Assembly (NCBI RefSeq): GCF_030160235.1
Contig: NZ_BSNY01000021.1
Location: 124,001 to 188,000, forward strand
DNA: 64,000 nt
Source of the DNA: Mesorhizobium huakuii
Lineage (GTDB): Bacteria; Pseudomonadota; Alphaproteobacteria; Rhizobiales; Rhizobiaceae
Direction of reading: 5' to 3'
Each line of letters starts with the position of its first letter. Positions within the stretch are counted from its first letter, which is position 1. Below are positions 1 through 12,011 of the stretch, in pieces. Under the pieces are notes generated by a model. It had not been told where the DNA came from. It saw only the letters and a list, made by a program, of their open reading frames with translations, and ran no database searches. A program made the translations under genes and the position numbers.

Positions 1-484
1 ACAGGGCGGCCCACGGGAACTTCTCGCCCGGATCGATCTTGCGGCCCGGTGCCACGTCGGAATGCGCCAGCACCCGCATGGCGGGGATCGCATGCCGCGC
101 GGCAATTCCCTTGCACAGGCCGATCACCGCCTCGATCTGGCGCTGGGGAAACCCGGGATAGCCCAGCGAATGGCCAGGATTGACGATCTCGATGCCCACC
201 GAGCAGGAATTGATATCGGTGTGTCCGAACCAGGAACTTTTGCCGGCGTGCCAGGCGCGGTCGCTTTCCCGGACCATCTGCACGATGTGACCATTCTCAT
301 GAACGAGATAGTGCGACGAGACTTCGCTCGCCGGATCACACAGCCAGGCTTCCGCTCCGGCTCCTGTCGGCATGCCGGTATAGTGCAGCACGATCATGTC
401 GGGTTTCGGCGTGTCGCGCCTTGGCCCGAAATTCGGCGACACCCTGACCTCGGCACTCGGCTCGTCGGGCAGGAAGCCGCTCAT
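1..484 (-). CDS. N-acetylmuramoyl-L-alanine amidase, AmpD-like (3' end outside window)
   Basis: Reading the minus strand from the ATG at 484 gives an amidase_2 protein whose C-terminus lies beyond base 1. It carries the family landmarks: a strand ending MIVLHYTG (zinc-binding His), then SSHYLVHENG, the GIEIVNPG segment, and a later ALHSDVAPGRK-like segment (seen as LAHSDVAPGRKIDPG) with the second zinc His and the DxxPGRKxDPG signature. AmpD-type enzymes cleave the amide between N-acetylmuramic acid and the stem peptide during murein recycling or remodelling. No signal peptide is visible, so a cytosolic recycling role is likely. Its ATG overlaps the stop codon of the DjlA-like gene by 4 bases (ATGA), so the two are translationally coupled. 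Confidence 0.9.
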   Translation of the reverse strand, partial: MSGFLPDEPSAEVRVSPNFGPRRDTPKPDMIVLHYTGMPTGAGAEAWLCDPASEVSSHYLVHENGHIVQMVRESDRAWHAGKSSWFGHTDINSCSVGIEIVNPGHSLGYPGFPQRQIEAVIGLCKGIAARHAIPAMRVLAHSDVAPGRKIDPGEKFPWAAL

Positions 485-1200
485 ACGTGCCGCAGGCCCC
501 GCTCGATCATCTCATAGGCGGCGTTGATCGCCGCGACCCTTGTCGTGGCGATCTTGATGAATTCCTGCGGCAGGCCGCGCGCGATCAGCCGGTCGGGATG
601 GTTGTCGGAGACCAGCTTGCGGTACCGCTTCCTGACCTCCTCGAACGGCTTGCCGCGCTCGATGCCGAGCACGACATAGGGGTCGCCGGCACCAAGATTG
701 ACGTGCCGGGCCAGGATCGACTCGTAATGCGCCTCGTCGATGCGGAAGATCTCGGCGATACGGTGCAGGAAGATGCCTTCGCGTTCATGCACCAGCCCAT
801 CGGCCTTTGCGATGTGGAACAGGCCGTCGAGTATATCTTCCAGCATCACGCAATTGGAATGCCCCGAACCGCACAATTGTGCCATGCGCTCGGCATAGGT
901 TTCGAAACCGGCAACGTCCCGCTGGGCGAGATCGAACAGCCGCGCAACGTTGCGCGTCTCCTTCGGCGGCACTTCGAATATTTCCTGGAAGGCACGCACC
1001 TCATCCTGGGTGACGATGCCGTCCGCCTTGGCCATCTTGGCCGAGAGCGCGATCATCGCCACGGAAAAGGCGACGCGGCGGCGCAGGTCCGCATCGCCGG
1101 AGAACACCGTGCGCACGGCCTCCACGACATCGGCGACGCCCGACGAGGCTGAAGACGATACCCGCGTGATGAAGTCGCCGAGGCGGTCCCAAATCGACAT
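481..1200 (-). CDS. djlA: DjlA-like co-chaperone (TerB domain plus J domain)
   Basis: The 239-residue protein has a TerB/DjlA-type helical domain at about residues 30-160 and a C-terminal J domain at about 170-235 with the diagnostic HPD tripeptide in DNHPDRL. J domains stimulate the ATPase of DnaK. Unlike E. coli DjlA there is no obvious N-terminal transmembrane anchor, though residues 1-30 could be a short amphipathic helix. The 3' end overlaps the start of the AmpD-like amidase by 4 bases, an arrangement I associate with alphaproteobacteria. The family assignment is firm; the client and the functional link to cell-wall recycling are inference. Confidence 0.88.
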   Translation of the reverse strand: MSIWDRLGDFITRVSSSASSGVADVVEAVRTVFSGDADLRRRVAFSVAMIALSAKMAKADGIVTQDEVRAFQEIFEVPPKETRNVARLFDLAQRDVAGFETYAERMAQLCGSGHSNCVMLEDILDGLFHIAKADGLVHEREGIFLHRIAEIFRIDEAHYESILARHVNLGAGDPYVVLGIERGKPFEEVRKRYRKLVSDNHPDRLIARGLPQEFIKIATTRVAAINAAYEMIERGLRHV

Positions 1201-1295
1201 GGCCGCTTCTTAGAGCGAACCGGTCCATGCTATCAAGCCAATAACGGGGTTGTGAACGACACGCACCCCGACAGATCGATGGGGCGGCCTGCAAA

Positions 1296-1320
1296 GAAAA
1301 GGCCGGCGAGACGCCGGCCC
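1296..1320 (-). terminator. Intrinsic terminator of the small lipoprotein gene
   Basis: Stem GGCCGGCG (1301-1308), loop AGA, stem CGCCGGCC (1312-1319). On the minus strand it is followed by TTTTC. It lies 34 bases past the stop of the lipoprotein gene at 1354. Confidence 0.75.
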
Positions 1321-1353
1321 TTCCTCCCAAGACACTCTTAACTGCTTTACAAA

Positions 1354-1566
1354 CTACTGCGCGGGCGCAGGAGCAGGCGTTGCCGGAGCCGGCTCGGCAG
1401 GCTTGGTCGAATTATCGGCCGGAGCCGCAGGCTTCATCGGCTGCTCCGCGGCCGGCGGATTGGTGCTCTGCGTGGTGGTGGTGTCGGTGCCCTTGCCGCT
1501 GTCGCTGCAGGCCGCGACGCCCAGCAGGGCAAGAGCGGACACGGAAGCCAGAATGAGCTTTTTCAT
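1354..1566 (-). CDS. Small Pro/Ala-rich lipoprotein
   Basis: A 70-residue protein with a lipoprotein signal peptide: MKK, a hydrophobic stretch, then lipobox VAAC with the modified Cys near residue 20. The mature part is low complexity: a run of Thr followed by about 35 residues rich in Pro, Ala, Glu and Lys. It has no enzymatic domain. Entericidin-like and other small anchored lipoproteins look like this, but no specific family can be assigned. A strong ribosome binding site (GGAGAG) precedes the ATG, and an intrinsic terminator follows, so it forms a monocistronic unit. Confidence 0.8.
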   Translation of the reverse strand: MKKLILASVSALALLGVAACSDSGKGTDTTTTQSTNPPAAEQPMKPAAPADNSTKPAEPAPATPAPAPAQ

Positions 1567-1746
1567 AATATCTCTCCTTCAACACACGCTCACGTTGCGG
1601 TGAACGGTCGAAGAGGAAATGCGCGACACGGCCATGAGTTTCGTAACGTTGCGTTTCCGCGTGTAACATCAACGGGATGCGTTGCTGCCGGCGCGTTGGC
1701 GCATTAACAACGAAAGCTCGAAACGAAAAATGCCGGAGACAGCCGC

Positions 1747-5379
<3,633 letters not shown>

Positions 5380-5441
5380 GAGGCAACTGAAATATTGACA
5401 GGCCACACATCCGCCTATCATAGTTATAGCGGGGGGAGGCG

Positions 5442-6005
5442 ATGTCGCAGTCCAAAGAAGACGTTCAGAAAACGCGCGCGCGCCGCAGAACGCTTCTCGC
5501 ATCTTTCTGTTTTTTGGTTGCGGCGTCAGCAACAACATGGCTTGTCACACCATACTTGCCTACAGCCTATACATGTGCATTTCGCGACATGCCGGCTCTG
5601 CGCTGGTTATGGCCGGGAAACGAGGAGACGTACAATCAGATTAGTCAATGGAACGGCACCAGCAATGATCAGTGCAATCTGTTTTCATCACGATCTATGC
5701 TGTCTGTATTTTTCGCGATCTTCAGCATCGTTTTTTATGTAAATTTGCTTTCAAACGCCGCCATAACCATGAAGACGCGACCCGTGAGCACAACACTGGT
5801 AATGGCGTTCATGATCTTCGGACTTTTCGCGGGCGGCTTTGACGATCACGCGACGGGCCGTGGCGCTTGGGCAGCGTACCATACGACCGATTCTACCAAC
5901 GTCCTTCTGTGGAAGACTTTGATTCGCACGTTCGCCATCTATATTTTTGGTCCGGTCTGGATCGCTCATTTGAGGGTTGCGTGGCTTCAGCAGTCTTCCA
6001 TGTAA
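5442..6005 (+). CDS. Orphan integral membrane protein, AT-richer than neighbours
   Basis: The 187-residue protein has a basic N-terminus (residues 1-18) and about four hydrophobic segments: roughly 20-43, 87-108, 122-138 and 165-182. A ribosome binding site GGGGGAGG stands 4 bases before the ATG. I recognise no family. Its codon use differs clearly from the flanking genes (many TTT, ATA and AAT codons), which suggests recent acquisition or a fast-evolving accessory gene. It stands alone between the 5-oxoprolinase and the btaAB promoter. Confidence 0.65.
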   Translation: MSQSKEDVQKTRARRRTLLASFCFLVAASATTWLVTPYLPTAYTCAFRDMPALRWLWPGNEETYNQISQWNGTSNDQCNLFSSRSMLSVFFAIFSIVFYVNLLSNAAITMKTRPVSTTLVMAFMIFGLFAGGFDDHATGRGAWAAYHTTDSTNVLLWKTLIRTFAIYIFGPVWIAHLRVAWLQQSSM

Positions 6006-6194
6006 GCTGCGGACGCACGGCTGGAAGGGTCACTCTTTTATTGAGTCGTCCTCGATGCGATCGCCCAATATGAGCTTGTCAGGCGCTATTTCGACGTTTA
6101 ACGAGCATTGAAAGCGCTTTGACCGCCCACAACTACTGCAAAATGAAGCTGCGCAGAGATGCCAAATGATTTGAGCGCTACAGCAAGCCGGCTG
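6006..6194. other. Gene-free stretch upstream of the Pho box
   Basis: About 190 bases without a credible reading frame. I see no hairpin or repeat in it. The Pho box and btaA promoter begin directly after it. Confidence 0.5.
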
Positions 6195-6212
6195 CTGTCA
6201 TCCATCTGTCAT
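6195..6212 (+). promoter_or_regulatory. Pho box (PhoB-binding site) upstream of btaAB
   Basis: Two perfect copies of CTGTCAT (6195-6201 and 6206-6212) separated by 4 bases. This is the canonical 11-base-period PhoB direct repeat CTGTCAT-N4-CTGTCAT. It ends 49 bases before the preferred btaA ATG (6262). In Sinorhizobium the bta genes are known to be induced by phosphate limitation through PhoB, so site and gene agree. It also argues for the 6262 start, since 6244 would leave almost no leader. Confidence 0.88.
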
Positions 6213-6261
6213 CGGTGAGCGCTACCCGCTTGCGGCAAAGCAAATGGGGAATCACTTTGTC

Positions 6262-7509
6262 ATGACGGACGTCTCCTCGGATCTGGTTTTTCGCCGCGGC
6301 AAGGAAGTTGGAAAGGCCGTCTACCAGAACCGCGCGCTTTCCAAAGCCGGCATCTCCGAGCGGCTGTTCGCCTTCCTGTTTTCCGGCCTGGTCTACCCGC
6401 AGATCTGGGAAGATCCCGATGTCGACATGGAGGCCATGCAGCTCGGCCAGGGCCACCGTGTCGTCACCATCGCTTCCGGTGGCTGCAACATCCTGGCCTA
6501 CCTCACACGTTCGCCGGCACGGGTCGACGCCGTCGACCTCAACACCGCTCACGTCGCGCTGAACCGCATGAAGCTTGAGGCGATGCGCCACCTGCCCTCG
6601 CAGGGCGACCTGTTCCGTTTCTTCGGCGCCGCCGACACCTGCCACAATTCGCAAGCCTATGATCGTTTCATCGCACCGCATCTCGATCCGGTCAGCCGCC
6701 AGTACTGGGAGCGCCGCAACTGGCGCGGCCGCCGGCGCATCGCCGTCTTCGACCGCAATTTCTACCAGACCGGCCTGCTCGGCCTGTTCATCGCCATGGG
6801 CCATCGCACGGCAAAGTTCTTCGGCGTCAACCCGGCCCGCATGATGGAAGCCAAAAACATTGGCGAACAGCGCCGCTTCTTCAACGAGGAGCTGGCGCCG
6901 GTCTTCGACAAGAAGCTTTTGAAATGGGCGACCTCGCGCAAGGCCTCCCTGTTCGGCCTCGGCATTCCGCCGGCGCAGTACGATTCGCTGATCACGTCAG
7001 GCGACGGCACGATGGCCAGCGTGCTGAAGGCCCGGCTGGAAAAGCTCGCCTGCGATTTTCCCCTGGAAAACAATTATTTCGCCTGGCAGGCCTTTGCCCG
7101 ACGCTACCCAAATCCCGGTGAGGCCGCCCTGCCCGCCTATCTGGAAAAGCAGAACTACGAAACCATCCGCGGCAATGTCGACCGCGTCGCCATCCACCAT
7201 GCCAATCTGATCGAGTTCCTGGCCGGCAAGGATGCGGGCACCGTCGATCGCTTCATCCTGCTCGACGCGCAGGACTGGATGACCGATGACCAGCTCAACG
7301 CGCTGTGGTCGGAAATCAGCCGCACCGCCTCCGCTGGCGCCCGCGTCATCTTCCGCACCGCCGCCGAGCCGAGCCTGCTGCCGGGCCGCGTCTCGACCTC
7401 GCTGCTCGACCAGTGGGACTATCAGGACGAAGCCTCGCGCGAATTCTCGGCCCGCGACCGCTCCGCCATCTATGGCGGCTTCCACCTCTACGTGAAGCGC
7501 GCCGCATGA
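6262..7509 (+). CDS. btaA: S-adenosylmethionine:diacylglycerol 3-amino-3-carboxypropyltransferase BtaA
   Basis: A 415-residue DUF3419-family protein. BtaA moves the 3-amino-3-carboxypropyl group of SAM onto diacylglycerol to give diacylglyceryl homoserine, the first step of the betaine lipid DGTS. It has the recognisable N-terminal segment YPQIWEDPDVDMEAM, then a Rossmann-like SAM site (VVTIASGGCNILAYL) followed by VDAVDLNTAHVAL. An in-frame ATG at 6244 would add six residues; I prefer 6262 because of the Pho box position. The stop overlaps the btaB start by 4 bases, and the pair reproduces the known btaAB operon that replaces phospholipids under phosphate starvation. Confidence 0.93.
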   Translation: MTDVSSDLVFRRGKEVGKAVYQNRALSKAGISERLFAFLFSGLVYPQIWEDPDVDMEAMQLGQGHRVVTIASGGCNILAYLTRSPARVDAVDLNTAHVALNRMKLEAMRHLPSQGDLFRFFGAADTCHNSQAYDRFIAPHLDPVSRQYWERRNWRGRRRIAVFDRNFYQTGLLGLFIAMGHRTAKFFGVNPARMMEAKNIGEQRRFFNEELAPVFDKKLLKWATSRKASLFGLGIPPAQYDSLITSGDGTMASVLKARLEKLACDFPLENNYFAWQAFARRYPNPGEAALPAYLEKQNYETIRGNVDRVAIHHANLIEFLAGKDAGTVDRFILLDAQDWMTDDQLNALWSEISRTASAGARVIFRTAAEPSLLPGRVSTSLLDQWDYQDEASREFSARDRSAIYGGFHLYVKRAA

Positions 7510-8189
7510 GCACGACCGAGCTGCCGGCCAGCCCCGAATTCAAGGCCAATCATGCCGAGCTGATGGACGGCGTCTATCGCTGGCAGCGCCACATCTACGA
7601 CCTGACCCGCAAATACTATCTGCTCGGCCGCGACCGGCTGATTGATGGGCTGGAGGTGCCGGCTGGTGGCACCGTGCTGGAACTCGGCTGCGGCACCGGC
7701 CGCAACATCATCCTCGCGGCCCGCCGGTATCCCGATGCCCGCTTCTTCGGCCTGGACATCTCGGCCGAGATGCTGGAAACGGCCGGCAAGGCGATCGACC
7801 GCGAAGGCCTGTCCGGACGCGTCACGCTGGCGCGAGGCGACGCCACCGATTTCGACGCGGGCTCCCTCTACGGCATCGAGCGCTTCGATCGCATCTTCGT
7901 CTCCTATTCGCTGTCGATGATCCCCGGTTGGGAAAAGACGGTGTCTGCGGCACTGGCGGCGCTCGCCCCCAACGGCTCGCTGCATGTCGTCGATTTCGGC
8001 CAGCAGGAAGGCCTGCCGGGCTGGTTCCGGAGCTTGCTGCGCGGCTGGCTCAGAAAATTCCACGTCACGCCGCGTGAGTCGCTGCGCGAGGTTCTGGAAT
8101 CGGAATCTCGGCGAACCGGCGCAACCTTCCGTTTCCGCACGCTTTATCGCGGTTATGCCTGGCTGGGCGTGATTGGGCCGCGCAACTAG
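7506..8189 (+). CDS. btaB: Diacylglyceryl-homoserine N-methyltransferase BtaB
   Basis: A 227-residue class I SAM-dependent methyltransferase with motif I VLELGCGTGRNI near residue 60, FFGLDIS for motif II and a C-terminal basic/hydrophobic tail suited to membrane contact. BtaB adds three methyl groups to the homoserine nitrogen of diacylglyceryl homoserine, completing the betaine lipid DGTS. The ATG lies in the ATGA overlap with btaA, and the two genes share the Pho box upstream. Its stop codon directly abuts the stop codon of the convergent serine hydrolase with no base in between, so no separate terminator fits there. Confidence 0.93.
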   Translation: MSTTELPASPEFKANHAELMDGVYRWQRHIYDLTRKYYLLGRDRLIDGLEVPAGGTVLELGCGTGRNIILAARRYPDARFFGLDISAEMLETAGKAIDREGLSGRVTLARGDATDFDAGSLYGIERFDRIFVSYSLSMIPGWEKTVSAALAALAPNGSLHVVDFGQQEGLPGWFRSLLRGWLRKFHVTPRESLREVLESESRRTGATFRFRTLYRGYAWLGVIGPRN

Positions 8190-9569
8190 CTAATGCAGCG
8201 CCTTCATCAGCGCGCCCACCATCGTCTGCGGGCGATAGCCGACCTTGGCCGGCGTCAGCCCCAGCCGCACGATCACCAACTGCTCCGAGGGAATGATGGC
8301 GACAGTCTGGCCGTCATGCCCTTCCATCCAGTAAGTGTCCTTGGGCAGGCCGGCGGCGACGCCGGCGCCGGGGTTGTCCTCATCGCCCGGCGCCTCGATC
8401 CACAACTGGCCCTTGCCGTAGACTTTCGAGGCAGGCGCCGGTTCGCGCATCCAGTCGACGAAGCCGGCCGGCAGCACCTGGTTGCCGTTCCACACGCCGC
8501 CCTGCAGCAGGAACTGGCCGAAGCGCGCCCAGTCATGCGCGGTGGCGTAGAGATAGGACGAGCCGACGAACGTGCCCTGCTCGTCGGTTTCGAGCACGGC
8601 GCTGTGCATGCCGAGCGGCTCAAACAATGCGCTGCGTGGCCATGTCAGCGCCTTGGCCTTGTCGCCGATCGCATCCTGCCAGAGCCGCGACAGCATCACC
8701 GCCGTGCCGCTCGAATAGGAAAAGACCTTGCCGACCTCGCCCGCCAGAGGCTTTGATTCGGCAAAGCCCGCCATGTCGGGTTCGAGATAGAGCATGCGCG
8801 TAACGTCGGCCACGTCGCCATAATCCTCGTTGAACTCCAACCCGCTCGACATCGCCATCATGTCGGCGAGGCTGATGGCGGCACGGCCGTCCGCCTTCCA
8901 AGGGGCGAACAGGCCCTTGTTGTCGACGGCCATCTTGCCGTCCTTGACCAGCGTGCCGATGATGGCGGCGTTGACCGTCTTGGTCATCGACCAGCCGAGC
9001 AGCGGCGTCTTGGCGGAAAAGCCCTGGCCATAGCGTTCGGCGACGACGCGGCCGTTCTTGACCACGACCACCGCGCGCATGCCTGCACCGGTCAGCGCCG
9101 CATCGTCGAGCAGCTTGGCAATCACCGGATCCTGCGACGCCTCGACCCGCTCGCCTTCGGGCCACAGCGTATCCTGGCTGGTCGCCGCGGGTTCGACATG
9201 AACCGCCGTGCGCCGCGCCTTGCCGACATCGCCGTCGGGGATCGAGGCGCAGCCCAGTCCATCGCGCGAAACCGCCTCGCTCTTGCCGAGGAAGCCTAGC
9301 AGGCCCGCCGAAACCGTCCCCCGGTTCTTGTCGACCGAGACCCGCATCAGCCGCAACAGCGGGTGGCCCGGCGCCTGCACGTCGACGGCAAGCACCTCGT
9401 TGGCATCGCGCCCGGCAATGAAGACGTTGGAGCAGACGATCTTGGCCGAATAGCCGGAACCGACGCGGATCAGTTCGGGCGGCGCGATGTAGAGCCAGGC
9501 AAACAGCCCGGCGACCGCCAGAACGATCAGGCCAAGCAGCCATTTGACGATCTTGACGACAAACCGCAT
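8190..9569 (-). CDS. Membrane-anchored serine hydrolase, class C beta-lactamase fold
   Basis: A 459-residue protein with one N-terminal transmembrane helix (about residues 6-28) and a periplasmic beta-lactamase/DD-peptidase-type domain from about residue 155. The catalytic SxxK is SMTK near residue 195, followed by YSS in the position of the Tyr-containing YxN motif. The C-terminal part ends with the usual GHDGQ segment in place of HxG. Such proteins (esterases, D-amino-acid peptidases, AmpC-like) cannot be given a substrate from sequence. It converges on btaB with a zero-base gap. Confidence 0.85.
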   Translation of the reverse strand: MRFVVKIVKWLLGLIVLAVAGLFAWLYIAPPELIRVGSGYSAKIVCSNVFIAGRDANEVLAVDVQAPGHPLLRLMRVSVDKNRGTVSAGLLGFLGKSEAVSRDGLGCASIPDGDVGKARRTAVHVEPAATSQDTLWPEGERVEASQDPVIAKLLDDAALTGAGMRAVVVVKNGRVVAERYGQGFSAKTPLLGWSMTKTVNAAIIGTLVKDGKMAVDNKGLFAPWKADGRAAISLADMMAMSSGLEFNEDYGDVADVTRMLYLEPDMAGFAESKPLAGEVGKVFSYSSGTAVMLSRLWQDAIGDKAKALTWPRSALFEPLGMHSAVLETDEQGTFVGSSYLYATAHDWARFGQFLLQGGVWNGNQVLPAGFVDWMREPAPASKVYGKGQLWIEAPGDEDNPGAGVAAGLPKDTYWMEGHDGQTVAIIPSEQLVIVRLGLTPAKVGYRPQTMVGALMKALH

Positions 9570-9854
9570 CCGCTTCCTCCCGGGCTTTCGCCCGCCCTTA
9601 TGTCATCGAATTGCCGCCATTGCTTCCGCAAAATCAGGGCTCTTGTCGAGCGCCGTCAACGGATTATCAACCATGATCGGCGATCACAGGATGCATGCCG
9701 CCCGAAAAGCGCGCTGCGGTTTTGGGACGACATGCACGAAAACAGATAGACTGGGCGATGCTGTGGGGCGATCGCCTGGAGGGGGCTCGACCAATCGTCG
9801 GCCATCGGTTCACAGACCCATCAGCGACCGGCTGTTTCCGGCTTGGAAGTTGTG
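9570..9854. other. Intergenic region with one palindromic repeat
   Basis: 285 bases between two divergent genes. Apart from the palindromic element at 9691-9736 I see no gene or terminator. It must contain the promoters of the serine hydrolase and of the GH25 protein, but I cannot place them. Confidence 0.5.
9691..9736. repeat. Palindromic intergenic repeat, copy 1 (ATGCATG...CATGCA)
   Basis: Imperfect hairpin with outer arms ATGCATGCCGCCC and GGGACGACATGCA and inner GAAAAG/GGTTTT pairing. It is the same element as 16755-16802 in opposite orientation: both have ATGCATGyCG, CCC-AAAA, a GC-rich loop, TTTTGGGA and CGACATGCA in order. Confidence 0.7.
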
Positions 9855-10655
9855 ATGCGCCGTCTTGCGGCCCTTTTCATGCTGACGCTGCTTGGCGCCT
9901 GCTCGACGGTGGACGATCTGTCGCCCCTGTCGCCATCCGCTTCCAGCAGCCCGACAGTCGCCGTGCGTGCGCCGCGCTTCGAGGATTCCAAGCCGCATGA
10001 GTGGGACAGCGGCGCGCCGTGGAACTATGCCGTTCACGGCACCGACGTCTCCAAGTACCAGACCTCGGTCGACTGGCCGACGGCCAAGGCAAGCGGCATT
10101 TCCTTCGCCTTCATCAAGGCCACCGAGGGTGGCGACCGCTTCGACGAGTATTTCAACGAGCACTGGGCGCGCACGAAAGCCGCCGGCGTCCCGCGCGCGG
10201 CCTATCATTTCTTCTATTTCTGCACCCCGGCCGCCCAGCAGGCGCGCTGGTTCATCCAGAACGTTCCCCTCGACCGCTCGGCCATGCCGCCGGTCCTCGA
10301 CATGGAATGGAACCCGAAATCGCCGACCTGCAGGCTGCGCCCCGACGCCGCCACCGTGCGCGCGGAGATGACCACCTTCCTCCAGATCGTCGAGCGGCAT
10401 TACGGCAAGAAGCCGATCATCTATACATCCGTCGACTTCTTCGACGACAACCAGCTGTCGACCTTCCGCGGCTATCCCTACTGGCTGCGCTCGGTCGCCG
10501 GCCACCCGCGCGAAAAATATGGCAGCCACCCCTTCACCTTCTGGCAATACACCGGGACAGGCATCGTCCCCGGCATGACCGGCAAATCAGACATCAACGT
10601 CTTCAACGGCAGCGAAGCCGCATGGAATAAGTGGCTGCGGCAGAACACCCGTTGA
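9855..10655 (+). CDS. GH25-family muramidase (lysozyme-like lipoprotein)
   Basis: A 266-residue protein with a lipoprotein signal (lipobox LGAC, Cys at about residue 16) and a glycosyl hydrolase family 25 domain from about residue 55. Diagnostic residues are HGTDVSKYQ at the first strand (catalytic-site Asp), FAFIKATEG, AYHFFYF and the DxE pair in VLDMEW. GH25 enzymes cut the N-acetylmuramic acid-N-acetylglucosamine bond of peptidoglycan. The lipid anchor places it at the inner face of the outer membrane. In-frame TTG (9843) and GTG (9852) exist, but the ATG at 9855 begins a standard signal. An MltB-type transglycosylase follows on the same strand, so this is a small murein-cleaving pair. Confidence 0.87.
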   Translation: MRRLAALFMLTLLGACSTVDDLSPLSPSASSSPTVAVRAPRFEDSKPHEWDSGAPWNYAVHGTDVSKYQTSVDWPTAKASGISFAFIKATEGGDRFDEYFNEHWARTKAAGVPRAAYHFFYFCTPAAQQARWFIQNVPLDRSAMPPVLDMEWNPKSPTCRLRPDAATVRAEMTTFLQIVERHYGKKPIIYTSVDFFDDNQLSTFRGYPYWLRSVAGHPREKYGSHPFTFWQYTGTGIVPGMTGKSDINVFNGSEAAWNKWLRQNTR

Positions 10656-10777
10656 CACCGGGGCTGCCGCCTGCTTTTCGACACAGCCAGCGGTAAAGAC
10701 TGCAACCGCCGGTTATTCAGGGGCGTTGGGCTTCCAGCCAGGCACGACAATGCCCTCTTCGTTTCGAAAGGAAGCTG

Positions 10778-11956
10778 ATGCGACTGCGTTCCCAAGCCCT
10801 CGCGGCGCTATTCCTGTGCGCCACGGCCTTGCCGGCGATGGCGCAGGAATGCGGCGGCGACTTCGAAACCTGGAAACAGGGCGTGGCGGAGGAAGCCAAG
10901 GCCGCCGGTGTCGGCGCCGTCGGCCTCGACGCGCTGGAAGATGCCTCCTTGGACGAGAGGGCGCTGGCGCGCGACCGCGCCCAAGGCGTTTTCACCCAGA
11001 CCTTCATCGAGTTCTCCAACCGCATGATCTCGGCCTACCGGCTGAAGCAAGGCGCGGCGAACATGAAGAAATACGCCGATGTCTTCGCCCGCGCCGACCA
11101 GCAGTTCGGCGTACAGGCGCCGGTCATCACCGCCTTCTGGGCGCTGGAGACGGATTTCGGCGCCGTACAGGGCGATTTCCACACGCTGAGCGCGCTGGTG
11201 ACGCTTTCGCATGATTGCCGCCGCCCGCAGCTGTTCCGCCAGCAGCTGGTGCCGCTTCTGGAGCTGATCGATCGCGGCGTGCTGCCGGCCGACGTCAAGG
11301 GCGCCTGGGCCGGCGAGATCGGCCAGACGCAGATCCTGCCTTCGGACTATCTGGCCCGGGGCGTCGACGGCGACGGCGACGGCAAGATCGATCTGCGCAA
11401 CAGCGTGCCCGACGTGATCATGACCACCGCCAACAAGGTGCTGTCGCGCGGCTGGAAGCGCGACGAGCCCTGGATCCAGGAAGTGCGCGTGCCCGACGAG
11501 ATGCCGTGGGACCAGACGGGGCGCACCAACAAATTGCCGCTGACGCAATGGGCGCAGTGGGGCGTCACCAATCCCGACGGCTCGCCGCTCGTCGACAAGG
11601 GCCTCAAGGCCGGCCTGGCGCTACCCATGGGCCGCAAGGGCCCGGCCTTCCTCACCTACGACAATTTCGACGTCTATCTCGAATGGAACCAGTCCTTCAC
11701 CTACGCGCTGACCGCCGCCAATCTCGCCGCTCGGCTCGCCGGTGCGCCGCCGCTTGATCCACGCACCCCCGAACCGGGCCTCAACAACGACCAGATGAAG
11801 GCGCTGCAGACCAAGCTCGAAGGCCGGGGCTACGACGTCGGCACGGTCGACGGCATTCTGGGCACCAACACCCGCGAAGCGATCCGCAAGGAGCAGATGC
11901 GGCTTGGCCTGCCGGTGGACGGCTGGCCGACACCGGAGCTTTTGGCCAAGCTGTGA
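10778..11956 (+). CDS. Lytic murein transglycosylase, MltB family with peptidoglycan-binding domain
   Basis: A 392-residue exported protein: signal peptide with AMA-QE cleavage near residue 23, an SLT_2 (MltB-type) domain at about 30-320 and a C-terminal PG_binding_1 repeat at about 330-390 (LQTKLEGRGYDVGTVDGILG). The catalytic Glu is in WALETDFG, and the family segments GEIGQTQILPSDYL and DGDGDGKIDLRN follow. MltB enzymes cleave the glycan strand non-hydrolytically, giving 1,6-anhydromuramyl products. These are recycled by AmpD-type amidases, one of which lies at the left edge of the window. Confidence 0.92.
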   Translation: MRLRSQALAALFLCATALPAMAQECGGDFETWKQGVAEEAKAAGVGAVGLDALEDASLDERALARDRAQGVFTQTFIEFSNRMISAYRLKQGAANMKKYADVFARADQQFGVQAPVITAFWALETDFGAVQGDFHTLSALVTLSHDCRRPQLFRQQLVPLLELIDRGVLPADVKGAWAGEIGQTQILPSDYLARGVDGDGDGKIDLRNSVPDVIMTTANKVLSRGWKRDEPWIQEVRVPDEMPWDQTGRTNKLPLTQWAQWGVTNPDGSPLVDKGLKAGLALPMGRKGPAFLTYDNFDVYLEWNQSFTYALTAANLAARLAGAPPLDPRTPEPGLNNDQMKALQTKLEGRGYDVGTVDGILGTNTREAIRKEQMRLGLPVDGWPTPELLAKL

Positions 11957-11983
11957 CGGGGTGAATAGTCAGTAGGGAATTTT

Positions 11984-12011
11984 TCACTACTCACTACTCA
12001 CTACTCACTAC
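11984..12011. repeat. Heptamer tandem repeat (TCACTAC)4 at convergent gene ends
   Basis: Four consecutive perfect copies of the 7-base unit TCACTAC (11984-11990, 11991-11997, 11998-12004, 12005-12011). A degenerate inverted stretch, GAATAGTCAGTAGGG, stands just upstream. The TAG stop and the last five or six codons of the LysR gene are made of this repeat. A related heptamer array lies at 13774-13877. Confidence 0.85.
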
